Part shown: positions 1 through 11,327 of the stretch, piece by piece
Numbering within the stretch: the first letter of the stretch is position 1
How the letters are laid out: the number at the start of each line of letters is the position of its first letter
Assembly: GCA_024195585.1 (NCBI GenBank)
Contig: SWBL01000153.1
Span: 49,334 to 113,333, forward strand
Length of the DNA: 64,000 bases
Origin: Aureobasidium sp. EXF-3400
Lineage: Eukaryota > Ascomycota > Dothideomycetes > Dothideales > Saccotheciaceae
Reading direction: 5' to 3'
Position numbers and translations under genes: made by a program
The notes under the pieces: model-generated
Database searches by the model: none
What the model was told of the DNA's origin: nothing
The model's input: the letters and a program-made list of their open reading frames with translations, nothing else

Positions 1-1791
1 CTGTTCGGGAGATGGGTTCCTTTGACGGGCATCGCGGTTGGAAAAAGAACTTTGAACAATCGGCTTTTTATGATCCTGGGCCAGAGCATACTCCAAGGAG
101 CCCTGTTGATGCGAGGAGCTCTGCCTTGCTCGCCGGGGGTCTGTCAACCCATATTCTTCCTCGATAGCATCGTTCCAATAGTCATCTCTCAACTCATTTG
201 GGAGACCTACGAGACGGCTCATAAATCTGCTACGGGCAACCCAGCTATAGCTAGGATCCCATGTCGATTGATCGTGATGGGCTTTTTCATCTCCCTCATC
301 CAACGTTGTTGCCGTCTGGTTGACCGGTGCCTGCTCTGCAAGGGCTTGAGCAGGGTCATCAACATGATTCGGTATGTCAGCGGCAACTTCGACGAAAGCA
401 GTCTGCGTGGAAGAAGAGGCAGTTGTGAAGATGTTTGGAGGTGGGCGAAATGCCGGAACAATGGCTTTCGGTGGGCTCTCGTTCAAAGTTCTCAGATCAA
501 CATCTGTCGAGTACTCTGCAAGGTTGGCCTGTGTAGACGCATCCTGATACGATCCCTCCTTGCGCGATTTGTGCATCCACTCTATACACTTTGAACTGAC
601 ATGAGTCTTCTCCAAGCAACCAACTCTGTGAGTCAATTTCGGACAGTCCACAAGTTTGTCACGGTCGGAATGACCTTGCTCTCTGCAGCATTTACAATAG
701 TCATGAGCGTGCATCACTCTTCGCTTCAGTTTATAAGCCCACTTGACACGCAGCTCATCTTGATGCCGGTAAGGACATCGATCCCTGCCATGTCCAAAAC
801 TGCGACAAGTCCAACATAATTCGACAGAGACTGAGTCTGGTTCGGAACACTCGGAAACCTGATGACCAAGCTGTTTACATCTGATACAGTGATCTTCTTC
901 AGTATGGCCACGCTCTCTACAAAGTCCACAATGATCTTTGGAGGTGTGGTCGAGATCTTCGCATACGTTGCAGTGTTTATCTGCCTTACAGTAGACTGCA
1001 TCACAAACTTGACAATGGTCGGAGCTGCTGTGAGGTGCCAATCCGCATCGTTCACAGTGTGACTTAGCATGATGACCAGGTTCGCCGCACCGTCTACAAT
1101 GGGCATTGACACAGGAGCCAGTACATTCACCGTTATGACGGCATCGAATGCAGTGGGCAGAATGATGATGGCCAACAATGTTGCAAAATTGGCAGTGGTC
1201 AGAGATGGCGTGATCGGTAGCGCTACACTGCTCACAGTGGTCTTTAGCTGTATGACCTTCCTGGTTGCATCGTGAACAGACGATTGGATTCCACGTTTGA
1301 CTTGGCGTAGTTCGTGAGTTCAGCTCAGATGATCCAGATATCAATGATGAGCTGGCAAAGCTTGGAGGTGTATTGGTTGTCGAATTACCATCAGGAATCG
1401 AAAATAGATAAATTCGGGGAGAAGAAGTCGAGTGATAGCTAGAGGTTGCAGAAGCGTCCTCAAGTTCTGATGCTGACTGCTCATAGCGAAGATCATGTGG
1501 CAGGTTTTCCAGAGATTGTGGCTCCAGAGGTGTTTGGGAGGGTCTGTCGTGTTGAATCATGACGGGATCTAGGACCGAGCCTGACGGGGCTCCATCAAGT
1601 CTGAGTACCGGATTCGAGGCGGAACCTGGCGGAGGAGCTGCACTACTGGCTAGCAGGTTCTCCAGCGAGAATATGGATGACGGGATTGTGGTGGTTTGGT
1701 GCTGCTCGTTGAGTGTAGATTCGAGCAAGCGTTCGAAGGTGACGCGCAAGGCGATAGCCCTTTGGTCGTGTGATTGTGGAGGGTCAGCCAT
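1..1791 (-). CDS. Zinc-knuckle array protein (3' part beyond window)
   Basis: The frame stays open from the ATG at 1791 to the window edge, so the C-terminus is missing. Residues 1-170 are Ser/Pro-rich and low complexity. From about residue 172 to 315 comes a nearly uninterrupted run of units with the pattern C-x2-C-x4-H-x4-H. Each unit is 14 residues long and starts directly after the last His of the one before; two of the nine vary, one being 18 residues long. The run ends in a canonical C-x2-C-x4-H-x4-C knuckle (CIRC...GH...C). A separate canonical CCHC (CWTC...GHGRDRC) and a looser one (CKCC...GH...DC) follow, then a non-repetitive tail. CCHC knuckles usually bind single-stranded RNA or DNA or proteins, so a nucleic-acid-binding role is inferred. 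The upstream in-frame ATG at 1893 is an alternative start. Confidence 0.75.
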   Translation of the reverse strand, partial: MADPPQSHDQRAIALRVTFERLLESTLNEQHQTTTIPSSIFSLENLLASSAAPPPGSASNPVLRLDGAPSGSVLDPVMIQHDRPSQTPLEPQSLENLPHDLRYEQSASELEDASATSSYHSTSSPRIYLFSIPDGNSTTNTPPSFASSSLISGSSELNSRTTPSQTWNPIVCSRCNQEGHTAKDHCEQCSATDHAISDHCQFCNIVGHHHSAHCIRCRHNGECTGSCVNAHCRRCGEPGHHAKSHCERCGLAPHSSSDHCQVCDAVYCKADKHCNVCEDLDHTSKDHCGLCRERGHTEEDHCIRCKQLGHQVSECSEPDSVSVELCWTCRSFGHGRDRCPYRHQDELRVKWAYKLKRRVMHAHDYCKCCREQGHSDRDKLVDCPKLTHRVGCLEKTHVSSKCIEWMHKSRKEGSYQDASTQANLAEYSTDVDLRTLNESPPKAIVPAFRPPPNIFTTASSSTQTAFVEVAADIPNHVDDPAQALAEQAPVNQTATTLDEGDEKAHHDQSTWDPSYSWVARSRFMSRLVGLPNELRDDYWNDAIEEEYGLTDPRRARQSSSHQQGSLEYALAQDHKKPIVQSSFSNRDARQRNPSPEQ

Positions 1792-2115
1792 AACCCTGGC
1801 CTGGGATGGATGGGGGCTCGTTGTTTCTGCGGTTCTTGGCGAGTTCCAGTAAGAGATGGCAGACGAAGAAGTGGAAATGAAAAATACCTGCATTGGCTCG
1901 TGCCGGAGAGTTAATATATCAAGGCTTGGCATTGGACATGTGGATCCTGAACCGTAGCATGTCACCGTGGATTTCAACTCCAGAAAACTCGGGACCTTGA
2001 AATCTGATGGTAAAAAAGACGGAAATGTTGCAAGTAAGCACAAAAACTCCAGGTTTGATTAGAATTATGTGGTGGGTATCAATGAAAAGAGCAAACTCAA
2101 GCGACAAGTGGTTGG
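1792..2115. other. Intergenic, 5' side of the zinc-knuckle gene
   Basis: About 320 bp between the start of the zinc-knuckle gene and the 3' end of the CFEM gene. It holds an in-frame upstream ATG at 1893 followed directly by a GT that could be a splice donor, so the 5' end of the gene may be annotated differently. Nothing else is visible. Confidence 0.5.
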
Positions 2116-2987
2116 TCATCTCGCACGTCCGTACTCAAAGTCGGGAGAGTTCCCTCGCTCTTTTGTAGCAAAATCATGGGTTATGGGTAATGGAGGGACA
2201 GGCACATCGGTGACAGTCATTCTGTCCTTTTCTCGGACTCTTGGTAGGCTTGTCCTGCTGGCTTGGTTGCTAGGCGCCTTGCCGAGTGCGGGAGGGGTAA
2301 CAGTCAGAGCAGGCAGCGAATTGCAGGTGATGCCCGAATTGAAGGGGGTTGTTGCAATATCCTGACGGCGGCGGTAGCGGCGGCGGATGAGGATGAGCAC
2401 GACGGTCAAAATCCCCAGACCAACAAAGACGACGATGAGCATGACGATCCACTTCCAATGGTCCGTCCACCTAGAGCTGCGTTAGTCCTAGTCCTCTGGT
2501 TAGGTCATTAGGCGACTCACCAATCGTGATGAGCGTCTGAACTTTGCGACGAGCTTGTGCCTTGCGAGCTGCTGGAGCTTCCCGAGGTAGACGTGGGCAA
2601 AGTCGAAGCTACCGTCGAAGCACCAGTCGTGCTGGTTGAGTCTGTTGCAGTACCGGCACTGACTCTGGCAGCTGCAGCAACACCATTGTCGGCACAGTTA
2701 GATTGGTACCATGAAGCAATCTTGGCCACGTCGCTGGCTTCACAGACGTCGGAGCAGATGGTCGAGCCGGCAGCTTTGAGAGTGGTGAGGTATCCAGACT
2801 GACAGAAGCACGATTCATAGATGACGGCGTCCGTCACTGGTGCAGCTGGAGGGATGCAGCCAGTCTGGGCGTTCTGGAGGACGGTGCATTGCTGGGCGCA
2901 TGAAGGGAGGGCCGTGTCGCTGAAGACCAGAAGTTGCTGGGCGGAAGCTGCGACGGCCAGCGATGCGACAATGGCCAGAAGACGCAT
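2116..2987 (-). CDS. CFEM-type membrane protein
   Basis: Two exons, complement(2116..2470, 2521..2987), with a 50-bp GT-AG intron at 2471-2520; the join is in frame. The start was chosen at 2987, where a classic signal peptide begins (MRLLAIVASLAVAASA). The next segment has eight cysteines in CFEM-like order: PSCAQQC, C, then C-F-C, C, C and C. A Ser/Thr-rich stalk follows, then one transmembrane helix (VMLIVVFVGLGILTVVLILI), a basic stop-transfer RRRYRRR and a cytosolic tail of about 90 residues. CFEM domains are fungal extracellular modules, several of which bind haem or act at the cell surface. The transmembrane anchor instead of a GPI signal suggests a receptor-like or plasma-membrane protein. 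The loop between Cys 3 and Cys 4 is longer than in typical CFEM domains. Confidence 0.8.
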
Positions 2988-3739
2988 GGTGGATGGATGG
3001 ATGGGTGTTTGTTGGATGAGGGTCTGCAATCTGCAACCTGCGACAAGGACAGGCCGTCAGCAAAGTCGAGGCAAGAGAGGAGAAAGGCAGGCTTACGAGG
3101 CAGTCTCGACTGTCAGAAGCTTCGTGCAGATCGACGAGGGAAGCTACAATCAGGTATGCGCAAACCCAGCAGTCGCGATGTTGCTGCTGCTGATAAGACG
3201 AGGGGCTCAGGAATGTGCCATGAAACGTTTCAGTTATAGCATACAACTCGGACTGGACTTCAGATGGTCGTCGTCGTTCAACAGCAGATGAGGTACAAAA
3301 GTACAGAGGTACTTGCTCCACAGTGGTTCAAAGTTCAGGCCAGTCAGACCACCTGCCTTCTCAACTCCTGCGTGTATACAAGGGGATCCGCGAGGGGGGG
3401 CAGGAGCGCTGTGGCTTACAGCCTGATAGCACTTGGCACTTTCGTCCGTGCCGAGCATCCTGCCACGGGTATTTGCTGCTGCAAGGCGACGGCGAGGTTG
3501 AATGCCTTCGCATCCCAGCAGTAAACACGAGTACAAGAGGGGCAGCAAACAGCTGCAGCAAGCTTCCCCGAGCAGCGCCTTGAGACATGCGGCTTTAGAG
3601 TGTCGGCCCGTTGACTTTTGACAGCAACAAGAAGCAGAGGGCGAGACTTGGCAACGACAATGCCTGCCAAGTCCATCTCTCTTTGTTCGAGTGGCTCCTT
3701 CCTTGTTCAAGCAGCCGTGTCAACAGACGTCTCCCCACC
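2988..3739. other. Divergent intergenic region
   Basis: About 750 bp between the divergently transcribed CFEM gene and the zinc-ribbon gene, expected to hold both promoters. It starts with a short GGATGGATGGAT tract. I see no further gene. Confidence 0.5.
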
Positions 3740-4417
3740 ATGCTCTCCCTCTTGTCGCTATCCTCACGCGTCTTCCAACAGTCCACATGGATGCGGACGG
3801 CACAATCGCTCTGGTCGTATAGTCGCCCAGCCTCGTCGATCAGTCAGGACACCAAGTCGACCACTCAAGACCCGCAAGCCGACCAGGAATCAATGCTTGC
3901 TCTCTTGAAAAAGCATGACCCTGGAGCTTATCGTAGATGGCGCTATATTAATGACGACGAGTACCGCAGGAGGATACGTGAGTCAAACTTTAAGTATAGC
4001 AGGTCGCCCGAGGGGAGGGAGAAGAAGAAGGCTATATTCCGTGAAAACAACCAGAAGCCAGCGACAAAACAATACCAAAGAGAACACTATGCTCAATCTA
4101 CGCGGGAAAGCCTCCGTCACAGGCGCGCCAGGTGGCTTGTTGCGATGTTGCAAAAGAGCAGATGGATCAAAGAACAGTGGACGTGGAAACTGCATGTGCC
4201 CGTCAAGACTGCTGATCGTGTCGACCACCGTTGCACTGCCTGCGACAAAAACCGCTTCCTCAGGCTCTGGTGGGCCACCAAGGTCCAACCAACCACGTAC
4301 ATGTGCAACGCGTGCTTCGCTAGCGACTTCGATCTCATGGTGCCAGAGGGCCATCACAAGAAGCTGCCTCGACTCTTTACTGATCCCTCTCATCCTCCGC
4401 CGTCCAAGGCATCCTGA
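3740..4417 (+). CDS. Basic protein with C-terminal zinc ribbon
   Basis: Single exon, 225 residues. The ATG at 3740 was chosen because it lies in a good fungal context (CACCATG) and gives a Ser/Arg-rich N-terminus (MLSLLSLSSRVFQQ) that could be a mitochondrial presequence; the frame is open further upstream. The middle is very basic and Arg/Lys-rich, with many RRR and EKKK runs, and is probably helical. Near the C-terminus two CxxC pairs (CTAC and CNAC, about 32 residues apart) form a likely zinc ribbon. I do not recognise the family. It is convergent with the ALKBH8-like gene, with 50 bp between stop codons. Confidence 0.6.
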   Translation: MLSLLSLSSRVFQQSTWMRTAQSLWSYSRPASSISQDTKSTTQDPQADQESMLALLKKHDPGAYRRWRYINDDEYRRRIRESNFKYSRSPEGREKKKAIFRENNQKPATKQYQREHYAQSTRESLRHRRARWLVAMLQKSRWIKEQWTWKLHVPVKTADRVDHRCTACDKNRFLRLWWATKVQPTTYMCNACFASDFDLMVPEGHHKKLPRLFTDPSHPPPSKAS

Positions 4418-4467
4418 TTTGCCGCACGTCCTTCACGTCTGTCCAACTACACACCTCTGTATCCATC

Positions 4468-5615
4468 TCAACTACACACGTGCGAATACTCGCAATCACA
4501 GCCAATTCTTTCCGTCGGCTTGATCCTCCGCATGGTCAACGAGTACCGGTCCTGCCTCGCAACCAGCCTAGAACCACTCTGATCGTGCTTTCTCCCCTTG
4601 ATCCCATGCGTATACCCATGCCTGGACGGACCTCGCATGAGCAACAACGACCTCGCTGGCAACTCCAGCTCCCACTCTTCCGTCATTTCCTCTATCGCCT
4701 CGATAGGAGGAGAAGATGGCGGCGGAGGTGTTTCACTCCCACCACCAAGCGATCGCTTCGGCAGTCGCAACCGTCTCGACTCCTTTTCTCCACACAGCTT
4801 AAAGTCCATGCGTGTCGATGCGCCGAAACTCAGACTGTAGATGGTCTCCTCAAAAGCTGAATGCGTGTCGACGTGTGGAGGTATACCCGTGCCTGGCGGA
4901 TAATGCTGTAGCGTATACTGGTCAGGTATATCCCTTTCATCTCTGGCAGGCAAACGACTCAGCAACCGCGTGAGATATTCAGGCGGCGGTGTGTTATCCG
5001 ACTTTGAAACAGCAAAGGTGGTATAGTCAAAATGCGGACCGTAATGAACCGCTCCTCGCTTCAGAACGCGCCCATCCCGTGAGGCCGTCGCAATGTGGTA
5101 TTCCCGTATCATCTCTTCCTCTTCCTCTTTTGTGATGAACTCGTGCATCAAGATCAAGCCATTGGAAAACTCGTGCGTCATTGGATTCTCGGGAGTAATC
5201 GTCGGCGGAGGGTGATTCGGTCGTGTCTTCGCCAAAATACAGTCTACCATGCTCGGCGCAGCATAAGCAAACAAAGCCTTAGACTCTTGCTCATAAGCGT
5301 CCCTGGCACAATCAGGCGACTTATACTCAATCATCGCATACGGCTTTCACACTTCTTAGTCGTCAGCCTTCTACTCTTCTTTTCACTCTGACTTACCTTC
5401 GCTAGCAATTCTACTACTTGCACAGGAGCACCAGGCAGATTTTGTGGTAAAGTTATTCCTGAACGCGCTCGTGCTGCCATGTCGCCTGCGTTTAGCAACC
5501 ATAGCCATTTTGTTTCTGTGGTGCTGTTGCATGTGAGGAGGTCGATGGGGACTTTTTCCATTGTGGAGATTGTGGAGAGGTAGCGTGAGCGTGCATTTTG
5601 GGGTTGCGCCTTCAT
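4468..5615 (-). CDS. ALKBH8-like 2OG-Fe(II) dioxygenase
   Basis: Exons complement(4468..5343, 5397..5615), intron 5344-5396 (53 bp), 364 residues. The first ATG in frame is at 5615. Residues 1 to about 115 look like a divergent RRM. The rest is an AlkB fold: HYGPHFDY, then YPPGTGIPPHVDTH with the iron-binding His-x-Asp at about residues 230-232, then FEETIYSLSFG, the distal HGI, and the 2OG-binding Arg in RYSLTMRR. An RRM followed by AlkB is the ALKBH8 arrangement. In animals that enzyme hydroxylates wobble uridine side chains in tRNA, with an added methyltransferase domain. No methyltransferase domain is present here, which is usual for fungal homologues. An insertion rich in Pro, Gly and Glu separates two core strands. 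The substrate is inferred. Confidence 0.85.
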
Positions 5616-8600
5616 GCTGCTCTTGAGACTCTGCCTGAGTTTGTGCAATGGCTTTGATGCAGGAATGTATTCTTTAGAGCAGCGGACAGGCTGGAGTTGC
5701 GGGGACGAAAGATGTGTCCCGAGTGGCCATAAGTCTTGTTCGATTTCTGTACTTTTGCATCGGCAATGATCATGTCAACCATTGCTTCCTTGCAGACTCG
5801 AGAAGCATGCTCTTAAATGGTGATTTGAGTACCTCGCTATCCTCCGATGTCAGTTTAGTGAGAAACAAGTGATTCATAGCTAAGTCTGGAATACTCTGTG
5901 TCTCTTGTTACATCTCTCACCCATTTCTCAAATTTCAACATCTTAAAACAGAACATCGACCACATAACTCCACCGCCGGACGAAAACTGTATCGGACTTA
6001 GATTATCCCATGCTTGCGCTTTCGAAGTATATATTCAGCATATAATAAGTATGTTATACCTCATCGTCGCCAATTCCTAAGCACTTTCCCAAAAGTCCTG
6101 CTTGTTGACAGTACCACCCTGATCGAGCTTGGCAGACTTCGGCAAGTTCTCATCTCGGACCTCGGTAAAGCTCATCTCCGACGAGGGGTCCCATGACGCG
6201 CTTTCCTTGGCCTTGTTGTTGTGACTCTTATCGCGCTCTCTCCTTCTCTTCTCCTTCCTTCCTTTCTTTCCAAGTCACGCTGTTGTGACAGCACTCTGGT
6301 CTTTGCGACACAGTGCGTTTGAGATCGAGATTCACTGGCTTGAGGACCATGATCGTGAAGAGATGAAATCGTCAGACGCGTCGGGACCGTTCCGTCCAGT
6401 CGCGTCGCTCGACCGCGCTATGTTGGCTGAGTGGTTTCGTGGAGCCGTATCGCTGAGAGAGACCAAAAGCAAGAGCAAGAGCCAGAGTGGAACAAGAAGA
6501 GAGGGACGCACACTGCAGAGAGACGGAACCATAACGAGAGAACACAAACTCCTTTAGGACAGGGCAGACGGTTGTCGGCTGTCGAGTGCTGTTGCAATTC
6601 ATACCTTGCCGTTGCTGCCTTGGTTGTAATTGGTCGTTAGAGACCTGCTTGTCGCTCGAGTGCGTGTCGAGCATTCCACCTTGCGAGGAGGTGGTGGGTC
6701 GGTTCAATGATCCCGAGCCTTCTATGTCGCGTAGGTGCCTTCGAGACACCGCCGATGGTCTAACCTTGCAACGGCGTTGATGGTCGATGCATGTCCCGAG
6801 TGAAGTGACCGAGTACCACGTCGCAATTAGGAACGTGTCTCGCTGACCAATGAGATATTGAATGATCCTGACGCTGCCTATTACTTACAGTGTGTCCCAG
6901 ACCTTGGATTATAAACACAAAACCACTGTGTTGACGATCGAATCGCAACGTTTTGCTTGATCCCATGTTCCGACCGACTTTTCGACGACACTTCTCCTTT
7001 GCCATTGGCAGGGACAACCGGTGTGCGACGTGACTGACTTCGTTGGCTCCAGTGATTGTGACAATGACAACAACATGAAGGGATTCTACCAGCCAGACCA
7101 AGACTTTGGCAGCCTCACCGCGGAGGCCACCACATGCTCCCGACATCTTTACATCGTCCGACTAATATACAACATTGACATCTATCTGAACCACTCACTC
7201 ACGCTGTTGGTTGACAAGACGAGCAATGAAACTATCCGAAAAACAACCTAGCAATTTCACGTCCCTAATGGAAGAAGAGCCATTGGCTCATACATAACAT
7301 GGTCTTCGTGATCAATCCCAACGACATCGAACCGACAATCAAGAAGCGATACCTTCGCTTGGACCTTTAGCAAAATAACTATTTGGCATATTCTCTCATT
7401 TACCTACGCGCTGATTAACAACGACGGCAAGGTGTCTGTTTTGATAACCCCTGAACCCAACGAAAACCATCGACATGCGTACGGAGCCTTTGCAGTGGCC
7501 TGCCAAATTTTCCTCGACCTTTGCAGACATTCAAACCAAACACGCAGGCTATACTATTCCCTCGACCGACAGGATGCAACAGGACGACATAGGTGGTTCC
7601 GCAAAAACAAGTTCGCAATTCGAGAAAAAGTGCACAACTAGTGCTTACGCTTCCTTTTACCAAGTCTTCCTGACTTCATTTAAACAGCTTACGAATGGAT
7701 TCCTGAGACGACTCAGATGTGGTGCCTTCACCTTGACCCCTTCACAGACCGACTACTACGACATCTACATAGTGGAAACTTGGATCAGCAGCGACTTTGA
7801 CCTCCCACGCAGGCTCCATGAGCTTTGTGAGCCTTTCGACCAACAGGATAAGTGAAAAGACAGGTATCTTTTAAAAATATGTCGGATCCATGAACGAATT
7901 GCCACAAGGTGTCTCATTGGAAAACTCCGGCACCACCAACACACAGAAGCTACTAATATATGTAGGACATTTTTTACAGTGACCCGTCGGATATCCAACC
8001 ACCACAGCGCTTGAAAATACTTACAGGATATACGAACTCCTTAATCGACAAGGCAAGCAACTAAACGACACAATCGCAAATTGAAAACAACCTGGCAACG
8101 ATCGAGGAACGAGGATACTACTGGACCTTGGATGAATATACAACTTGGTTGCTACTGAGATCATGACTGAATTGTGGGATGAAGAATGTATACAAAGACG
8201 TGTGACTCGACACAGAATGAGCCGTATGCTGCTGGAAGAGGATTTCATGCACAGCACAAGTGCGACGAGTCACCTTTTTACTCGGCATCGAGTGGACGCG
8301 AGACTTGTTTCGACCCGAGCTGACTGATCCCCACCGTGAGAAGAAGAAGTGCAGCTGTGCTCACACACCCCTCCCCATCAGCTTTTTGCCAGTACCGTGG
8401 TCTATGAAAGCGCCATCGCAATGTTCTTGGTCTCTCGTGCCACTGTGCTTTCCAGAACACCATTACACACGGACTTTCGACCGTTGATGTCCATCTGCCG
8501 AGCAGCACAACATTCTAGACTTTGTTTCCAAGCTCTTGCAAGTCCCCAGTTTGTGGTTCTGCCGCCAAAGGCGTGTTGGCAATCTTGTGCTGCATCCAGA

Positions 8601-10218
8601 CCTCAGCCACAAGGACAGAGACGTGGCCCTCTGTGGTACGAAACTGTTGACTCCTTGCGGCTCAGACCTCAGTAATGCCAGCTGGCTCTGTAGTACCAGG
8701 GGCCTTTTGCGATCGAGACTCGGCTTGGACTTCCGCCAAAGGTTCCTTGGGTCATCCACGATATGGGTACTTCAGAGCTAGAACTTGAGTGGCGTGAGAT
8801 GGAAGAAAGATCTTGTTCGGCCATACCGACGCGTGAAATTGACAAGTACCTTTAGGGCATACCCGAAGTGTTCGGCTCCTGCCATCGGATGGCACACTGC
8901 CACGTGCAAGCACCCCTGTGCTTCTTCGCTCCTTTACCAGAGATTCTTACCACGACTCACTACCATCGACAGCAGTTTATCCTTGCGACAATCAAGCATA
9001 ACAACCCGGATCCTGGAAACTTTGAGTGGGAAATACAGATCGACAATCGAGTAATCAACCTTTGGAGCCTCATCTCAACGCCGAACAGACAACAACCCCC
9101 TGGCTTGCAGATCTTTGGATTCAAAACATCGCAATTCTGCAAGAAGTCGTCACTCTTCACCATGACCCTTTGATGGCAAAGCGGAAAGATGGCAGTGGCA
9201 ATCAATACTAAGCAGCAATGACATGCTGTCGCTGTCGACACTTCCCCTCATGGTATGTCGGTTGTCGTCACAGTGAAGACGTACGCAAGCGCGAAGATCA
9301 CAGTCAAAGTCACGCCGATACGACAAGACAGACATTCAAGGAAGATCGTGGAGAGACACTCCGAGCCATTTCCCATTCGTTCCTGCCTATCATCTCTGGA
9401 GGCTTTCCAAGACACATACTGCGACTTGGGGTCGTATCGGCTGTACAGCACCCCATTGTGATTCGGACGCCGCATTCCCAGAAGGAACGACACTTCAATA
9501 CACCTCAACAATTATCTATCCAATCCTATCGTACCAGAGAGCTCCATCTACGATCTGCTGTGAACTTGCAACCTCCATCTGATGGTATATCCACGAGACT
9601 ATGCATAAGCATTCCTACCTATCTGCCTAAAGTCCACTTTAGGATGTCACGACTATAAAAGAATATCCGAAAATCGCACAAGACCCGGCGCCTAGCATAT
9701 GCCGCTGTTTGTATGCGGAATGATCGATCTTGAACTACGCAGCTGACGTGCGACTCGAGGCAGTTAATGCCGAAGGCAAGCAAGGGTTGACTCACAGTGG
9801 CTGAAGCATGGCGATCCCAATGCACTGTTGCAGTTTTCCGGCAACCAGGACTTCTCAGCTATCCACGATCGAAGGAATGGGTGCACATCCAAGCCAGGAT
9901 TGCTTGCCACGACTTTGTATCCCATTGCGACCCCGATCGCTTTACATATTTCCATCACACCACCACGATCGAGAAATCTTAGAAACTACTACACCGTGAA
10001 AGACATCTTGACATTTGTGCATTCCTCGAAAAATTTGCTTGAACAGTCCCAAAGACAGTTGTCAGTCAGACAGAATACATATTCAGCTTCGAACCCTCGT
10101 GGTTGAAGGTTAAAATCAAACTCGTTCAACGCTCGGCAATTTGCTCCCCACCTCCACCTCTTGTGTTACCGACTACACACCTATCACACATCACACATCA
10201 CACATCAAACATCAAGAA
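5616..10218. other. 4.6-kb stretch without a supportable gene
   Basis: No frame on either strand shows a domain, signal peptide or convincing exon chain. The longest plausible plus-strand segment is a 126-codon open frame at 7475-7855 with no recognisable motif. The plus strand between about 6900 and 10100 is rich in CAA, GAC and ACA words, and has several splice-like acceptors (for example near 6890 and 8022). That composition is more like a long untranslated leader or non-coding transcript than coding sequence. No terminal repeats or transposase remnants were seen. Confidence 0.45.
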
Positions 10219-10759
10219 ATGCGTTTCGCTATTTTCATCTTAATCTCGACCTCTCTTGCGCTTCTCATCCCAAGATGCGACCAAGGGTATGAAGGCTTTG
10301 ACAACGTTGATTACGAACACTCTTCTGATGCGCTTTAGTGACCATGCCTCATCATCCGTCGAGGCTCGCGACTTGAATGCTTCTCCTGTGGCTACACAAA
10401 CCGTCTCCGAATCAAGATATCCTTACACCAAGAAGTTCAAGACAACCTCCACTTCTACAACATCATACTCGACTACACCTTTGGCAACCCGCGCTGTATC
10501 GACTGCTGGGAGCGAGCCTTCGACTACAAGCAGCTGTATCCCGCACTCCATTTGCGTAGACAAGATTAGCCCTTGCGGCAAGCGCTACGGAGGGTGAGTG
10601 TTGATCTCCTGCTTGGCATGGCCCATAACTGACACAGCATTTAGATGCTACGATGAGAACTTCTGCGACGGAAACACGAGCCCTTACCCTATTCCAACTT
10701 GTCCGACCATGGTGACGGTGAAGCGGGCAGTCGCCGAGCCAGTCATTACACCAGCTTGA
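10219..10759 (+). CDS. Small secreted cysteine-rich protein
   Basis: Three exons, 10219-10286, 10339-10593 and 10645-10759. The introns are 52 and 51 bp, both GT-AG, and the joins give one 145-residue frame. The start gives a clear signal peptide (MRFAIFILISTSLALL). A Ser/Thr-rich spacer follows, then a compact module with six cysteines: C-x5-C-x6-C-x6-C-x5-C-x10-C, including CVD, PCG and YGGCYD. I have seen similar CVD...CG..YGGCYD modules in small secreted proteins of other ascomycetes, but their function is not established as far as I know. Secretion is well supported; a role in host or microbe interaction is only inference. Without splicing the signal peptide and the cysteine module are in different frames, which supports the introns. 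Confidence 0.75.
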
Positions 10760-11327
10760 CACAGTGAAACATGAACAACGTGATGCTAGTGGGATCCTGA
10801 GAATATCGCAGCGCTACAAGAAAGTGGGAAAGATGCAAAGTAATAATGAGTTGGTTGAATGGCCGTCCCAGTGGGCAGTAATGAGAAGTAGAGCGAGCTT
10901 GTACGATAATAAAAGGTTTATATAGACTTGGTTTGATGAAAATGCTTTGAAGATCTCTTCCGAACTCATCCGCTCTCGTTGGCCAGAATGGTCTTGCTAC
11001 AGTTGTTTGTTTAGCAACCAGGAATGATTCGCTGATGGTATTTGACGCCTAGCACAAAGCCAAGTGGGTAGAATCAAGAGGAATGCACGGCGTAATCTAC
11101 GCTAGGCAAGGGAGACGGACCAGACACACACAAACTTCTGATTGTGCTTGGTCTTCGCGTACAACATTGGACAAAAACAGAAGCGCGACCTCTCTTTACT
11201 GGCTTCCTGATTTGTTGGTGTATCTTCGACTAAAACACGCTCCTTGTCATTTTTCTTTTCCATCCTTCCGCCGTCCCATTGACTCTTGCTTTGAAGCAGA
11301 GTCTGTCCATTCTTTGAATCATCCAAT
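10760..11327. other. Intergenic
   Basis: Terminator side of the small secreted protein and promoter of the aspartic protease. An AT-rich stretch with AATAAAAGG near 10908 may be the polyadenylation region of the upstream gene. No gene seen. Confidence 0.5.
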